A stretch of DNA of 64,000 nucleotides, taken from contig OX459104.1 of the NCBI GenBank assembly GCA_949775045.1, forward strand, positions 6,343,306-6,407,305. Reading direction: 5' to 3'. Source of the DNA: Metridium senile (lineage: Eukaryota > Cnidaria > Anthozoa > Actiniaria > Metridiidae). Numbering within the stretch: position 1 is the stretch's first letter; each line of letters begins with the position of its first letter. Made by a program: the position numbers and the translations under genes. The notes beneath the pieces are model-generated. The model was not told the origin of the DNA, ran no database searches, and saw only the letters and a list, made by a program, of their open reading frames with translations. Shown one piece after another: positions 11,285 through 23,200 of this stretch.

Positions 11285-12068
11285 ACGGCGTTTACATGAG
11301 CAATTTTTCCTTGACAAGTATCCTTGACAATTTTCATTGCTCGTGTAGACGATCAGCAAGTTTTTCTTGACGTTTTTATATTGACAAGATTTCCTTGCTC
11401 GTGTAGATGATGACCAAGTTTTCCTTGACAAGTTTAGGTTGTGCCCACAATGAATTGCAATCAGCGGAGTACTAACATAATATTGGTTCCAGTCCCTTGT
11501 CGAGTAAAAATCTCTTCACGAAACGACGTACTCAAACTCTATACTTTCACTAAAAAGCCTTTAAATGTATTTTATTTAAAACATAAACTTTTTAATGTCT
11601 AATTTTCATGTTAAATATTATTACTACCTTTCAAACTGGGCAATTCTACGTCGGGAATTTCTTCACGAAGAGCCTTCCTCGTACTCCTTTTTTTTAATAT
11701 TACGATTTCGATAGGATTCATGTTTAGTATTCCATAGACTCTCTCTGGATTGGAGTAAATCCAATAAAAGATAAACAGCTTTATCGGTCGAATTTATTTT
11801 TGCTTTGACTGCCATTTTGTATATTTTGACTGATCGTGCAAAAAGACTGAAAACTAACTAATCTCATTAATATTCCTTGCCGCATTTTCCTTGTAGTCCG
11901 TCTACACTAGCAAATTTTATCCTTGGCAATTATTCCTTGTCAAGGAAAAGTCAACATGCTAGCTTTTCCTTGTCAAGGAAAAATTGTTCATTTTACTCCA
12001 TCTACACGAGCAATACTTCCTTGTCATGGAAAACATGTTAAGGAAATATTGCTCGTGTAAACGCCTCT
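11285..12068. mobile_element. TTAA-flanked foldback element (copy A)
   Basis: 784 bp with TTAA on both sides (11281-11284 and 12069-12072) and inverted termini containing GGCGTTTACA. Motifs TTTTCCTTGACAAG and TTGCTCGTGTAGA recur in both orientations near the ends. TTAA target duplications are characteristic of Kolobok and piggyBac families. The AGAGGCG-type end fits Kolobok better, but there is no transposase to confirm. Copy at 47289-48072. Confidence 0.7.
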
Positions 12069-12739
12069 TTAATTGGGGAATACATGACACATAGCACATG
12101 TAACGCCGACCGCTCGACGGGCCTTCGAAGCCCGCCTCCCAATGGCAAAGAATTACACAAGAAAACATGAATATTGAGACAGAGCTACGAGTGACCACTA
12201 CAACACCCGCAACTCTGGTAGAGGAAAAGGAAAAATGACAATGCATATAATATGAATGGACATGATATGTGGATGACAATGAACTTTTGTGATTTGGTAG
12301 AGGAAAACGACAAATGATAACACATCATATATATAATACAATAAGCGAAAAATGTCCGCATCTTATTCCAATAGACCCGCCCACTGTGCCACCAAACGAA
12401 TTCCAAAAATGCTAAGAACAGGTAATTGAGGGTGCAATAGGGGGTAAACTGGAACGATAAATTAAATGCTTGCAACACTAGAAATCAAAGTCGTCTCGCA
12501 GCGATCTCACCTCGGACGCCATCTTGGATTATCATTGACACAGGAAGCCCAATCATTCCTAAGAGCAGCCCGTTCAGGGTATGACGTCACTCAATGGAAA
12601 GACCTGTTTTTCATGAGGAAAAGTAGTGAATTTTTCACGGGTACCCCGAATAGTATAATATGAATAGCAGGTTAATATGATAAGAGAATGGCAATGACAA
12701 TGAGTTGTTTTTGTATTTTGATTTTTATATTGCGAAAGG

Positions 12740-13060
12740 GATACTATGAGAGAAAGAGAGGACTAAACTGCAGGAAGGTACTTTTCCTTCCTTGTTACAG
12801 TTTAAAAAAAATACATTGAGAGAAGAGAACAAATCACAACTAAACTACAGACAGATACTTATCCTTCCTTACTCAGTTTAGAATTAAGAGAAGAAATTAA
12901 GAAAAACAAAACACAGCTGAAGTGTAGGAGATACGTACTTATCCTTCCTTATGGGCCAGATTGGAAAATAGTTCTGCTTTATTTGTTACCCAATAAAGAT
13001 CGATTATTATTATTACAGTTTAGAAAAAATACGTTGAGAGAAGAGAAAAGAGGTCTTTTG
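12740..13060 (+). repeat. Degenerate tandem repeat with LINE-tail insertion (copy A)
   Basis: Three or four diverged ~90-bp units share CTTATCCTTCCTTA, CAGTTTAGA and GAGAGAAGAGA blocks. The last unit is split by about 65 bp ending CCAATAAAGATCG then ATTATTATTATTAC, which looks like the extreme 3' tail of a second LINE. Confidence 0.5.
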
Positions 13061-14429
13061 GCAAACTATTGGGGGAATCAAGATTGTCTTAATGTTTGGC
13101 GAGAATTTGCCCAAGACATTGCAAGCTCTATGGAATAAGCGACGGAGAGAGACAGATGTAAATTAAAACGGGCAATGTCGACTCGAGCTTGGACTTGACA
13201 GGAATCTGGCTGAATATTGTTGGGACGGAAATCATTTCTAGCCATCCACACACAATTTTTAATTAGATGCGAAAAGGACACAAAAACAGGAGGGACAATT
13301 TCCAGTTCCTGGTCATTGTACCTAAAAAGGAGATGTCTTGCTCGGAGGGAAGGGCTAACCCCATTCTAGCTTGTAAATTAGAGAGACAAAGAATTAAAAT
13401 AGAAATAAATAAATAAATAACCGATACCAGTCTACCAAGAGGAGCAGGTTTACCCCTGTAACAGAAGCCAATGGTGATCAAATATGGCACCTCTCGCTTC
13501 GAAAACCGCGCACTATATATAATAGCTAACCAAATGAACTCAAACAAATATAGTAAAAAGTAAAAAGTACAGTCAACGTTTGAGTAAAGAAAACTACCAA
13601 AAGGAGTTCAACTACTCAAGATGAATACATTCACAGTAACACTTTATTTTGCGTAACGACACAGCATAATGCTCATCATAATGAGTAACATGTTCTAAAT
13701 TTACCTAAAATAGCGAATAAGATATATTGACAATACAATCTAATATGTAGTACTTTGAAAGGATACTTTTTAGGGCATTTAGAAAAGTAAAAATAAAAAG
13801 CACTAATATTTAGGGGGTGTTTACACAGGACTAGGATAATCACTGAGACCTACCTAGCAAGCGAATTAACTTTACTATTCGTTCACATGAGAACTTGTCG
13901 AAGTATAGGCTATTGAATCATCAATGTTAATAAAGTGAGTGCATGCAACACAAATAACACAAATGTTTCTCGATCAACCCTAGAAGACGAGTTATCTCTA
14001 CTCTTTCCGTTTACATGTGTCAAGCATAACCCTATACTAGGATCTTCCTATATCTGAGACATGATGTTCTTAGTGATAGGAGATTGGGACTTCTAGCCAA
14101 CTGTGCTACTTGTTTCTAATTTGTACTAATATGCTTTAATTATTTTGTTTTCTATTGTATTTATCTGACTATTGCATGCGCACTCTGACTGAGTACACTT
14201 TGTTTCACGGGTTATTATAAAACCAATCTATTAAACGTGATACATTCTAAATGTCATACTATGAACATAAATCAAAAACTGATGAGAGAAAAAATGAATA
14301 AAGGTACTTTTTAAATCTAAAAAAGTACTAAATCTAAATAGCACGTATTCGTGACCGGAAAATTTGTCCATGGCGTGGTTCTGCCAAAGAACTTGATATG
14401 GTCCTCTTTGCAATCTGGAATGACAGCTT
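13061..14429. other. No gene seen
   Basis: Scattered short frames only. 13466 is the point where identity with copy B falls. 14236-14241 is the intact target site AACGTG that is duplicated around the 8.8-kb element in copy B. Confidence 0.6.
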
Positions 14430-14560
14430 GGCCTTTGCATCGAAGTGAGGCTAACGTTGATCTTGCAATGATAGAGTCAAGTGAATAATTGTCCCGTAAG
14501 GTGTTAAACATGTCTCTATCATTGCAAGCTCAACGTTCGTCTCGCTTCGGTGCAAAGGCC
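14430..14560. repeat. Short foldback repeat (copy A)
   Basis: A 131-bp inverted repeat with ~48-bp imperfect arms, each carrying GGCCTTTGCA and TTGCAATGATAGAG. Copy B is at 59234-59366. Confidence 0.75.
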
Positions 14561-14682
14561 CGGCTACCTTTTAAGATGGCGCAGGGAACTGTGAAGGGTG
14601 ATTGACGAGAGCCGTGAAGTGGTCTTTTAGTCTCTTATAGTGACAAACGTTTTTTTCCAGTATATGTTCTGTGCATGTTAAT

Positions 14683-15126
14683 CTAATAAAAGGTGATCAG
14701 ATATTCCGGGTACACTTGGTTGTCATGACATGCAACAAACATTTCTGGGTCATTGACATCGTTTACAGTAGTGTCGTAAGTAATTGTGGGATTGCGTGGA
14801 TGTTTTTGTGGAGGTGCAATCATTTTATGATTTCCAACTGTAATCATCATCATCAATGTTTCCCGCTCGGCGCGTGATCGGCCTTGGGGCGTGATTGCTT
14901 GGAGCAAGGGAACCTACGCTCCAACAACCGCGTGAAGTCCTTTTTATTCAACATAGATCTTAACGCCTGTTGCCTATCTATTCCAAGTAGTTCTAAGTAA
15001 ACTGCCCAACCAGAACACAAGCCAGGTACATACGACGTTTACCATTCCGGTCAGGAGGGGAATAGGTGCCCTGCATTGAGTAAGACGCATCTCGAGCAAA
15101 GTAGACTCCTTTACCATAGACTGTAG
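14683..15126 (-). pseudogene. PARP14-like terminal exon, disrupted (copy A)
   Basis: On the minus strand a splice acceptor (TTTCTAG) at 15127 is followed by [19 protein letters not shown] and then [12 protein letters not shown]. After a 157-bp insertion it resumes VGNHKMIAPPQKHPRNPTIT and ends VYPEYLITFY with a stop at 14683-14685. GKGVYFA and the C-terminal YPEYLITF are hallmarks of the PARP10/14/15 ADP-ribosyltransferase catalytic domain. The insertion (14844-15000) introduces stops. Upstream exons are not visible. Confidence 0.85.
14844..15000. mobile_element. 157-bp insertion in the PARP-like exon
   Basis: Absent from the allelic position at 59650. Flanked by GTAA at 14840-14843 and 14997-15000. 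It starts with TCATCATCAT and has no inverted termini or coding content. It could be a SINE or a MITE remnant; I do not recognise it. Confidence 0.6.
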
Positions 15127-15571
15127 CTAGAAAGACAATAAAATATATCATATTATTAAAGGGTTTAAACGTAACCTTTAAACACAATAACGAGCAAATT
15201 CCAAGGCCGTGGGACGAGTACTTTTATAGTTCCAATTGCAAAATTGCGCCTCGAGACAGCAACGATTTTGGTTGTCTTTAGGCATTTGCATTTTTTCCTT
15301 ATTTTTTATTGCTGATATAATTTTTGAATGTAAAGGTTATAGAGGCTTAAAACGGGAAACAACTCTCTAGAACAACATTAGTTTGAAACTGTCGGGGATG
15401 CGATAAAAACGCTTCTGAGCTTTTTCGCGCGCAAAATCACCTGGTAATCACTATCGTTGGACAAGTTATTCGTTCAACTTGTACTTCGTTCATTTAGGGT
15501 TTCCAAACACTCGAAAGCATAAAAGCATTTGGCATAGGTCATTATGTTTTCAAAAGTTTAACTAAAGCCTG
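15127..15571. other. Intron-like flank of the PARP exon; no gene
   Basis: Similar to 59778-60290 with indels. Nothing coding seen. Similarity between units ends near 15450. Confidence 0.5.
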
Positions 15572-15699
15572 GTTCACACTAGCGACATAAGCATAAGCAA
15601 CATACGCAGACTTTGCTCATAAGCCGCACATGTATTTAATTTCTCACACCTATTAAAAAAATGCTTCAATAAGCTTATGCTTATGTCGCTAGTGTGAAC
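15572..15699. mobile_element. MITE, GTTCACACTAGCGACATAAG termini
   Basis: 128 bp with perfect 27-bp inverted termini. No gene. Target duplication not clear. Confidence 0.8.
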
Positions 15700-15976
15700 A
15701 AGAATTTTAAGTTTTAGTTATTAAAACGAAACAGTCGCTTTCTTTTTTGAAATATTACTAACTTGAACGGCCTGTGCAAGACACTTACCATTTTTTCCAC
15801 AATAGCTCCTATTAAAACCCTTATGGTTGATCAATTTACATGTATCAACAGCTGTACCTTTTCGTTGCTGCCATCTTTGTCATCCATCTTTTGCTTTTTC
15901 ACCATATATCCACGGTAAAGCTCAGGATTTTGAACGCGTTGAATTTTCACAATGTTAATGGGTGACGACTTGATTT

Positions 15977-16166
15977 AAGAAATGAAATACGTCTTCTGTG
16001 TTTTCACGCGCTAATGAAAACCGAGATGCGTTTGGGAGAATTCGAGAGCAGATCAGTCCAAACACGAGACGAAGTCGAGTGTTTGGACCTGCTCGAGAAT
16101 TCTCCCAAACGTATCGAGGTTTTCATAAGCCAGTGAAAAAACAGAAGACGTGTTTCATTTCTTTTA
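15977..16166. mobile_element. Foldback MITE, ~85-bp arms
   Basis: The arms share GAAATGAAATACGTCTTCTG and TTTGGGAGAATTCGAG in inverse orientation around a short centre rich in CGAG. Just downstream (16190-16400) are several runs of GCGCGCGC in otherwise AT-rich DNA, with no gene. Confidence 0.75.
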
Positions 16167-16399
16167 TAAAATAACAATCGCGCGAAAAGACGAAAAAAAT
16201 GCCCTTTTATTCGTTTGACGATGTCATTTCTCCCTACGTTGCTTTTTCTCGAAACTGACCAATAAGCGCGCGCGAAAGATCAAAACAACGGATAAACTGA
16301 CCGTTGAATGAGCGCGCGCGTTAGAAAATGGCGTGAGTGTGTTTCATGCTCTCATGAAACACGGTTGTTTGACCAATCATCGCGCGCGTACTATCCCAA

Positions 16400-17316
16400 T
16401 TATTTTATAATACTGCATTCTGTATTCGGTCGTATTCTTGTTGGTTTTTAAAGGGGTCCAGTTTTACAAGATGGAGATCTTTTTCTTTTCCATTAGTATC
16501 CTTTGGTTGAGAATCCCAGTGGTGTGGCAATGGAATACCTAAAACACCATTATATAGTTTAAAATGCTGCATCGCGAGCCGAAAATTTCATTAGATAACT
16601 TCCTAATAGACTAAATCGGCTAACGTGTTGCTATGTATGTTTCTATCCAATTCAAATATTTTGGGAATATGTAAAAATTCTTTGTCTAATGTATTCAATA
16701 TCACGTGGAAAATGTTTCGAACACTGACACGTTTTAATTCCTATTGTTTTTTTTTTATTAATGTATGGCGGGCGGTGGGAGGGGGATTATAGGCAAAATT
16801 ACCTGTCGTCTTTTCCGAATATTACGCGACCCCCCTTCCTGGTTGGCAAAAACATCAAAGCCCTCTTTATTTGCACAGTTTATTACTAAAGCTGCATACC
16901 GATTAGTAACAACCCCCCTCCCTTATAGATTCCGAAAACAACGTGAGCCACTCAACATTGCCGACCCCCTTCTACACTAATAAATGAAAGCCCCCTTACG
17001 AGCATTCTTGATATTTGATAATGATCAATTGATCAATGTTCAAGTTATTGAGGAGATTAATAATGGTAATAGCGCTAAAGAACCGAAAAGCTTAAGATTG
17101 TTACACTATTGAATTCTGTGGTGTTTCCCGTGTCTCCGGCTTGTTATGTCACAAAGGTCACGTAGTTAGTCCTGGCTTGTAAATACGATTTCAATAGAGC
17201 GGAAATAGCGATGATAGATGTGTAGGCTGAAGTCAACAAACAACAGCAGGATACCAGAACTCTTTATAGTTGATTTTCTTAAAAACGATTAATAGCGTTT
17301 TAGGTCATTTTTAGTG
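16400..17316. other. No gene seen
   Basis: C-rich patches (CCCCCCTTCC type) at 16830-16990. Short frames here show no recognisable protein. Confidence 0.5.
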
Positions 17317-17608
17317 AGTTCCAGGAACACCGGATTTCAACCGATTTTGTTCAAAATTTTCACAATTGATGAATAATACCTCAAGTCCAAAATCATGTCT
17401 AATTTTTTGGATATCTTGTCTCGTTTTAAAGTTATTGTACGATTTCTATAAAAATAGCTAAAAATCGCGTATATCAACTTTGAAAGCAGATAGTTAATGC
17501 AAACGTGTTAATAAAAAAAAAAGAAACGCAGTTTTAGAGATCAAACTGTGCTCTAAACGATGGCATTAACAGTTTGTAAGTACAACACAATCCGGTGTTC
17601 CTGGAACT
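17317..17608. mobile_element. Foldback MITE, AGTTCCAGGAACACCGGATT termini
   Basis: 292 bp with 20-bp near-perfect inverted termini. It ends 58 bp before the left end of the CACTA-like element. No coding content. Confidence 0.75.
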
Positions 17609-17835
17609 TCTTAAAAATGAGCGGTCAAAAATCATAAGATACCCACTAAAAAAAACGAGCCGTATTCACAGGAAATATTTTCAATTTCCCAAATGGGAAA
17701 TTTATGGGAAAAATTCCCAAACTTGGAAAAATATTGGAATATTAATTCCCCAATTTTGGGAAATTACTGGGAAATACCAATCTTTTTCTTTTGTACCACA
17801 ATATATACCCAAAATTGGAATAACATCATGACTGT

Positions 17836-20056
17836 TTTCCAAATCAAACCCAAGAGAGGGAAAATAATGGAAAATATTTCCCAGTGAAAACCCAAAGCTG
17901 TTAAATTGTTATTCTCATTTTCCAAATAAAACCCAACAGAGGGAAAATAATGGAAAATATTTCCCAGTGAAAACCCAAAGCTGTTAAATTGTTATTCTCA
18001 TTTTCCAAATAAAACCCAACAGAGGGAAAATAATGGAAAATATTTCCCAGTGAAAACCCAAAGCTGTTAAATTGTTATTCTCATTTTCCAAATAAAACCC
18101 AACAGAGGGAAAATAATGGAAAATATTTCCCAGTGAAAACCCAAAGCTGTTAAATTGTTATTCTCATTTTCCAAAAAAAAACCAACAGAGGGAAAATAAT
18201 GGAAAATATTTCCCAGTGAAAACCCAAAACTGTTAAATTGTTATTCTCATTTTCCAAATAAAACCCAAGAGAGGGAAAATAATGGAAAATATTTCCCAGT
18301 GAAAACCCAAAGCTGTTAAATTGTTATTCTCATTTTCCAAATAAAACCCAAGAGAGGGAAAATAATGGAAAATATTTCCCAGTGAAAACCCAAAGCTATT
18401 AAATTGTTATTCTCATTTTCCAAATAAAACCCAAGAGAGGGAAAATAATGGAAAATATTTCCCAGTGAAAACCCAAAGCTGTTAAATTGTTATTCTCATT
18501 TTCCAAATAAAACCCAACAGAGGGAAAATAATGGAAAATATTTCCCAGTGAAAACCCAAAGCTATTAAATTGTTATTCTCATTTTCCAAATAAAACCCAA
18601 CAGAGGGAAAATAATGGAAAATATTTCCCAGTGAAAACCCAAACCTATAAAATTGTTATTCTCATTTTCCAAATAAAACCCAACAGAGGGAAATTAATGG
18701 AAAATATTTCCCAGTGAAAACACAAACCTATAAAATTGTTATTCTCATTTTCCAAATAAAACCCAACAGAGGGAAAATGATGGAAAATATTTTCCAGTGA
18801 AAACCCAAACCTATTAAATTGTTATTCTCATTTTCCAAATATAAACCAACAGAGGGAAAATGATGGAAAATATTTCCCAGTGAAAACCCAAACCTATTAA
18901 ATCGTTATTCTCATTTTCCAAATAAAACCCAAGAGAGGGAAAATAATGGAAAATATTTCCCAGTGAAAACCCAAAGCTGTTAAATTGTTATTCTCATTTT
19001 CCAAATAAAACCCAACAGAGGGAAAATAATGGAAAATATTTCCCAGTGAAAACCCAAAGCTATTAAATTGTTATTCTCATTTTCCAAATAAAACCCAACA
19101 GAGGGAAAATAATGGAAAATATTTCCCAGTGAAAACCCAAACCTATAAAATTGTTATTCTCATTTTCCAAATAAAACCCAACAGAGGGAAATTAATGGAA
19201 AATATTTCCCAGTGAAAACCCAAACCTATAAAATTGTTATTCTCATTTTCCAAATAAAACCCAACAGAGGGAAAATGATGGAAAATATTTCCCAGTAAAA
19301 ACCCAAACCTATTAAATTGTTATTCTCATTTTCCAAATATAAACCAACAGAGGGAAAATGATGGAAAATATTTCCCAGTGAAAACCCAAACCTATTAAAT
19401 CGTTATTCTCATTTTCCAAATAAAACCCAACAGAGGGAAAATAATGGAAAATATTTCCCAGTGAAAACCCAAAGCTGTTAAATTGTTATTCTCATTTTCC
19501 AAATAAAACCCAACAGAGGGAAAATAATGGAAAATATTTCCCAGTGAAAACCCAAAGCTATTAAATTGTTATTCTCATTTTCCAAATAAAACCCAACAGA
19601 GGGAAAATAATGGAAAATATTTCCCAGTGAAAACCCAAACCTATAAAATTGTTATTCTCATTTTCCAAATAAAACCCAACAGAGGGAAATTAATGGAAAA
19701 TATTTCCCAGTGAAAACCCAAACCTATAAATTGTTATTCTCATTTTCCAAATAAAACCCAACAGAGGGAAAATGATGGAAAATATTTCCCAGTGAAAACC
19801 CAAACCTATTAAATTGTTATTCTCATTTTCCAAATATAAACCAACAGAGGGAAAATGATGGAAAATATTTCCCAGTGAAAACCCAAACCTATTAAATTGT
19901 TATTCTCATTTTCCAAATAAAACCCAACAGAGGGAAAATGATGGAAAATATTTCCCAGTGAAAACCCAAACCTATTACATTGTTATTCTCATTTTCCAAA
20001 TAAAACCCAACAGAGGGAAAATAATGGAAAATATTTCCCAATAAAAGCCAAACCAG
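17836..20056 (+). repeat. 83-bp satellite array inside the left transposon end
   Basis: About 27 monomers of 83 bp, each containing GGGAAAATAATGGAAAATAT followed by TTCCCAGTG. From about 18480 to 19980 the variants recur in a fixed order of six, a 498-bp higher-order repeat present three times (for example the variant with ATTAAATCG at 18895 and 19393). A diverged unit ends the array near 20056. Confidence 0.95.
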
Positions 20057-20283
20057 TAAATTTTTTAAATTTCTGTTCTCATTTTCCAAATGGCTTGCAA
20101 ATACCTTGCAATGGCTTGACAGCCTGCACAATTTTATTATTTTAATTAATGATAATAATAGTCTGATCACTGCAATTATTCCTACCAAAAGTAGCAATCC
20201 AACTTGGCTATCAATCATAAATATCAAAACTTACATTTACTTAATACTAGGAATACTAGGTTGCCTTTTCCCAGCAGTTTGCA

Positions 20284-23200
20284 TTAACCCATAGACCATG
20301 AAACTGTGTTTTTGGCTCCTCTACCAATTACTTCCCTGACTAGAATATTGTCATTGGGGGGTTTCTTAACAAAGAAATATACATCAACTGTTTGCCTTTC
20401 ATGGTCGATCCCAACCACTTTGCCATACCACAGGTCATCAGGAAATTGCCCCTGGATAATAAGCATGTCATTGTTTTCTGGATAGACAGGTGCTACAACA
20501 CGATACGGTAAATTCCTAAGTTTTCTTGTGTAATCAACCACTGTTGAAATGCTGTTACCACAATCATAAAGGATAACTTTTCTTTTGACATCACTTATTA
20601 AAAAGAAGGCATTCTCAGGGCTGGCCTCTACCCTTACCTTGGGGAAAGCATTTAGTACATTTGTCACTCTTTGACCACTAGCATCAACATAAAATGGCTT
20701 TATGGTACCTTTACCAACTAGTTGGTAATTGGTGCCTTGGCAGTTTACTGATAGGAACTTTGAAATTGAAACTACAGTATCATTGTTTAGCAGCGAAACA
20801 ATAGCACTGTCATTACTTGCAAGAGTAGCACCTTCAAAAACAAGATTTCTAAAATAGCACTTTTGTGCAATTAGGCATACACTTGATACTTGAGATATCG
20901 GAAGCATAAGAGTAGCTGCTAGTTTTTGATGCTCATCGTTGTTCAACTCCTCCACTTTATTTACAGTTCCAATCAACAGCAAGTTACAGTTGTCTTTGTT
21001 ACAAACATGCTTTGCTGTATTAACTGAGCAGACTATACCCTGATTAAAAAAATGAGTTATTAGTATAAAAATCAAAATGATTTAATAATTAAATAATTTC
21101 TATAGCGCATCAATTATATAATATTCTGCTGTGCTTTACAACAGTAGATAATGAAATTATAAAATTATATAAATATATGAGTTATATAAATGTATATATC
21201 ATATCCATTTTGAAATCACTAAGAAATCCTGTATTCTGATTGGTTCTTAGCAGCTGTGATATGTGCAATAATTGCACCATTTTATGGATTTATTGCATCA
21301 TTTGTATAGACCGCCTATTTCATTGGTAAATACTTGTTATTTATCACAGATTTAGATGTAATTTAGTTTGAATTCAAAATGGATATGATAAAAGTGATAA
21401 TTGAACTTCGTGTCGTGCAATTTTGGTCTGATATCAAACTTGCAATTACAAATCACACTCTCCCTATGCGGCCGTGTGATTTTGTTATCCCTTTTTTGAG
21501 ATCAGACCAAATTGCACTCCACTTAGTTCAATTACCATTATTTATTTAATTTATTTATAATCAAAACAAATTTAATTCATTAATTTACCTGTTTTAAATC
21601 ATACTGTTTGTGAGGTTTTTCAACTTGTACTTCCAACCCTTTCAGAAATTCTCTGCGCATTTCTGCACCAGCATAAGATTTCTCAACTTCTTTACAATTA
21701 TGCGACTTCTTGACATAGCTTTTGACTGCACGCTCGAAGACTGCGCACCAGTAGTTATCTGTTGCAGAAAAGTTCAATATGTCCTCATGGATATGAAGCA
21801 TATTATGGACAGAAATGGTACACATTTCAAGTCCTTGGACCTCCTCAATTTTAACATTAAGTCGTTGAGCAAGGACTTTATGAAGTTCTATCATATCATT
21901 TGACCATCCATCTCTGCCACACACAAAATGTAACTCTGTAAATCTTGAAACAGAACCTAAGATTTCAAGCTCATTCCAATCATCCAATTTCCCTTCAAGA
22001 ATACATTCCAGCATAGGATATGCAAATTTTTGTAAACCCTCTGCTTTCCAATAAGATAGTCCATTATTGTCTTTTCCTACTGGAACTGGCAGCCTTCCAT
22101 TCTTATTCTCAGCATCCCAAGGGAAAGTCTTGATCTCATCATCCAGGTATGAGTTATCTAGAAGCTCCAATTCAAGTAGCCTTTGCATTTGATTTTTGCA
22201 CAAATTTAAAGGGACAGTGTGAAAAACATCAATTATTGTATGATGAAGAACATCAAATTTGTACAATGGATACAAATACTTGTGAAGGATACTTATCCCA
22301 GTTAGTCCTATATCAGATGACAATTGTTTTCTAACAGTTTTTCTTGTTTCATTTGCAACATCATATAAATTATCTTCTTCAGCCATTATATCCCTGGGCT
22401 CCCATGGGTAGCGTATATGTTTGCGATTATCACCATAATAGTAACGATTTGATAATTGACTTTGCTGACCTTTAAGCTTACACCTCCTACATGGGCACTT
22501 ACCCTGGTTGAGAAACTTGCCTATTTCACATTGACCTGGATGGTCGCCACTCCAGCATATCAAAAGAACCCTAACAGTAGTAACTGGGTGCGGTTGAAAT
22601 TGGTCAATATCTATTCCTGGGGGATATTGGACTTGAAAACCATTAATGAAGCCTTCAGTTAAATCATTCATCAAAGGTTCTAAAAATGGATCAAATCGTT
22701 CAGGTATATCACATGGCACTGAAGTGCATGGTACAAAACCCACCACATAAACCTCATCTACATGTGAACGTTTTTTCTTATACATATTGGCTATGGATAC
22801 TTCGAAGGAACCACAACTTCTTTTACTTGTTCGGAAAGGCTGCCAGGCATCCCAATGTCCTATTAAAGCTAAGTTTAAAGGGCAACCTTTAGCTGTTTTA
22901 AGTTTATAAGTGAATGACTCCAAACAATTTGGACAGTCTACCAAGGAGTTTCCGTTGTCATCCTTACTGCACTCTAAAAGGATATCAGCTGAAATTGCAT
23001 CATTACAAAAGAGGCATCTTGTAGGCAAAGTCCATGTTTTACTAGGATCCCAGAACCACTGGACGTCAATCCATCTTTGCCCATCCCATATCTCTTTCTT
23101 CATTGGCCAGCTTAATTCACGTCCTAGCCAATGGTCTCTTTCTTCCCAATGTGCCAACATTTTTGTGCACATTGTCTCATTTTTAAACCAATTTTTTACT

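Larger units (their letters stand above)
1..13465 (+). repeat. Long direct duplication, copy 1
   Basis: Every base I compared recurs at 35949-49469, including the microsatellite lengths. The offset is 35948 up to about 4.4 kb and 36004 afterwards because copy 2 carries one extra 56-bp tandem duplication. The first mismatch I see is at 13466 (A here, G in copy 2). Beyond it the copies differ by a few percent with small indels. Copy 1 probably also extends left of the window, because the exon at 1-196 is the same exon that is complete at 35919-36144. Confidence 0.95.
5236..15450 (+). repeat. Older tandem unit, copy A
   Basis: This unit contains the GPCR remnant, LINE 3' end, membrane-protein remnant, foldback elements and the PARP14-like last exon. 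The same order is found from 41240 (interrupted by an 8.8-kb insertion) to about 60290, and the first 3.4 kb recurs from 60587 to the window end. Similarity to copy A stops near 15450 and near 60290 at the end of the PARP intron region. Confidence 0.8.

Noticed and set aside
17836..20056. CRISPR-like array
   Set aside because: Regular 83-bp period, but the whole monomer is conserved with no unique spacers, and the genome is eukaryotic.
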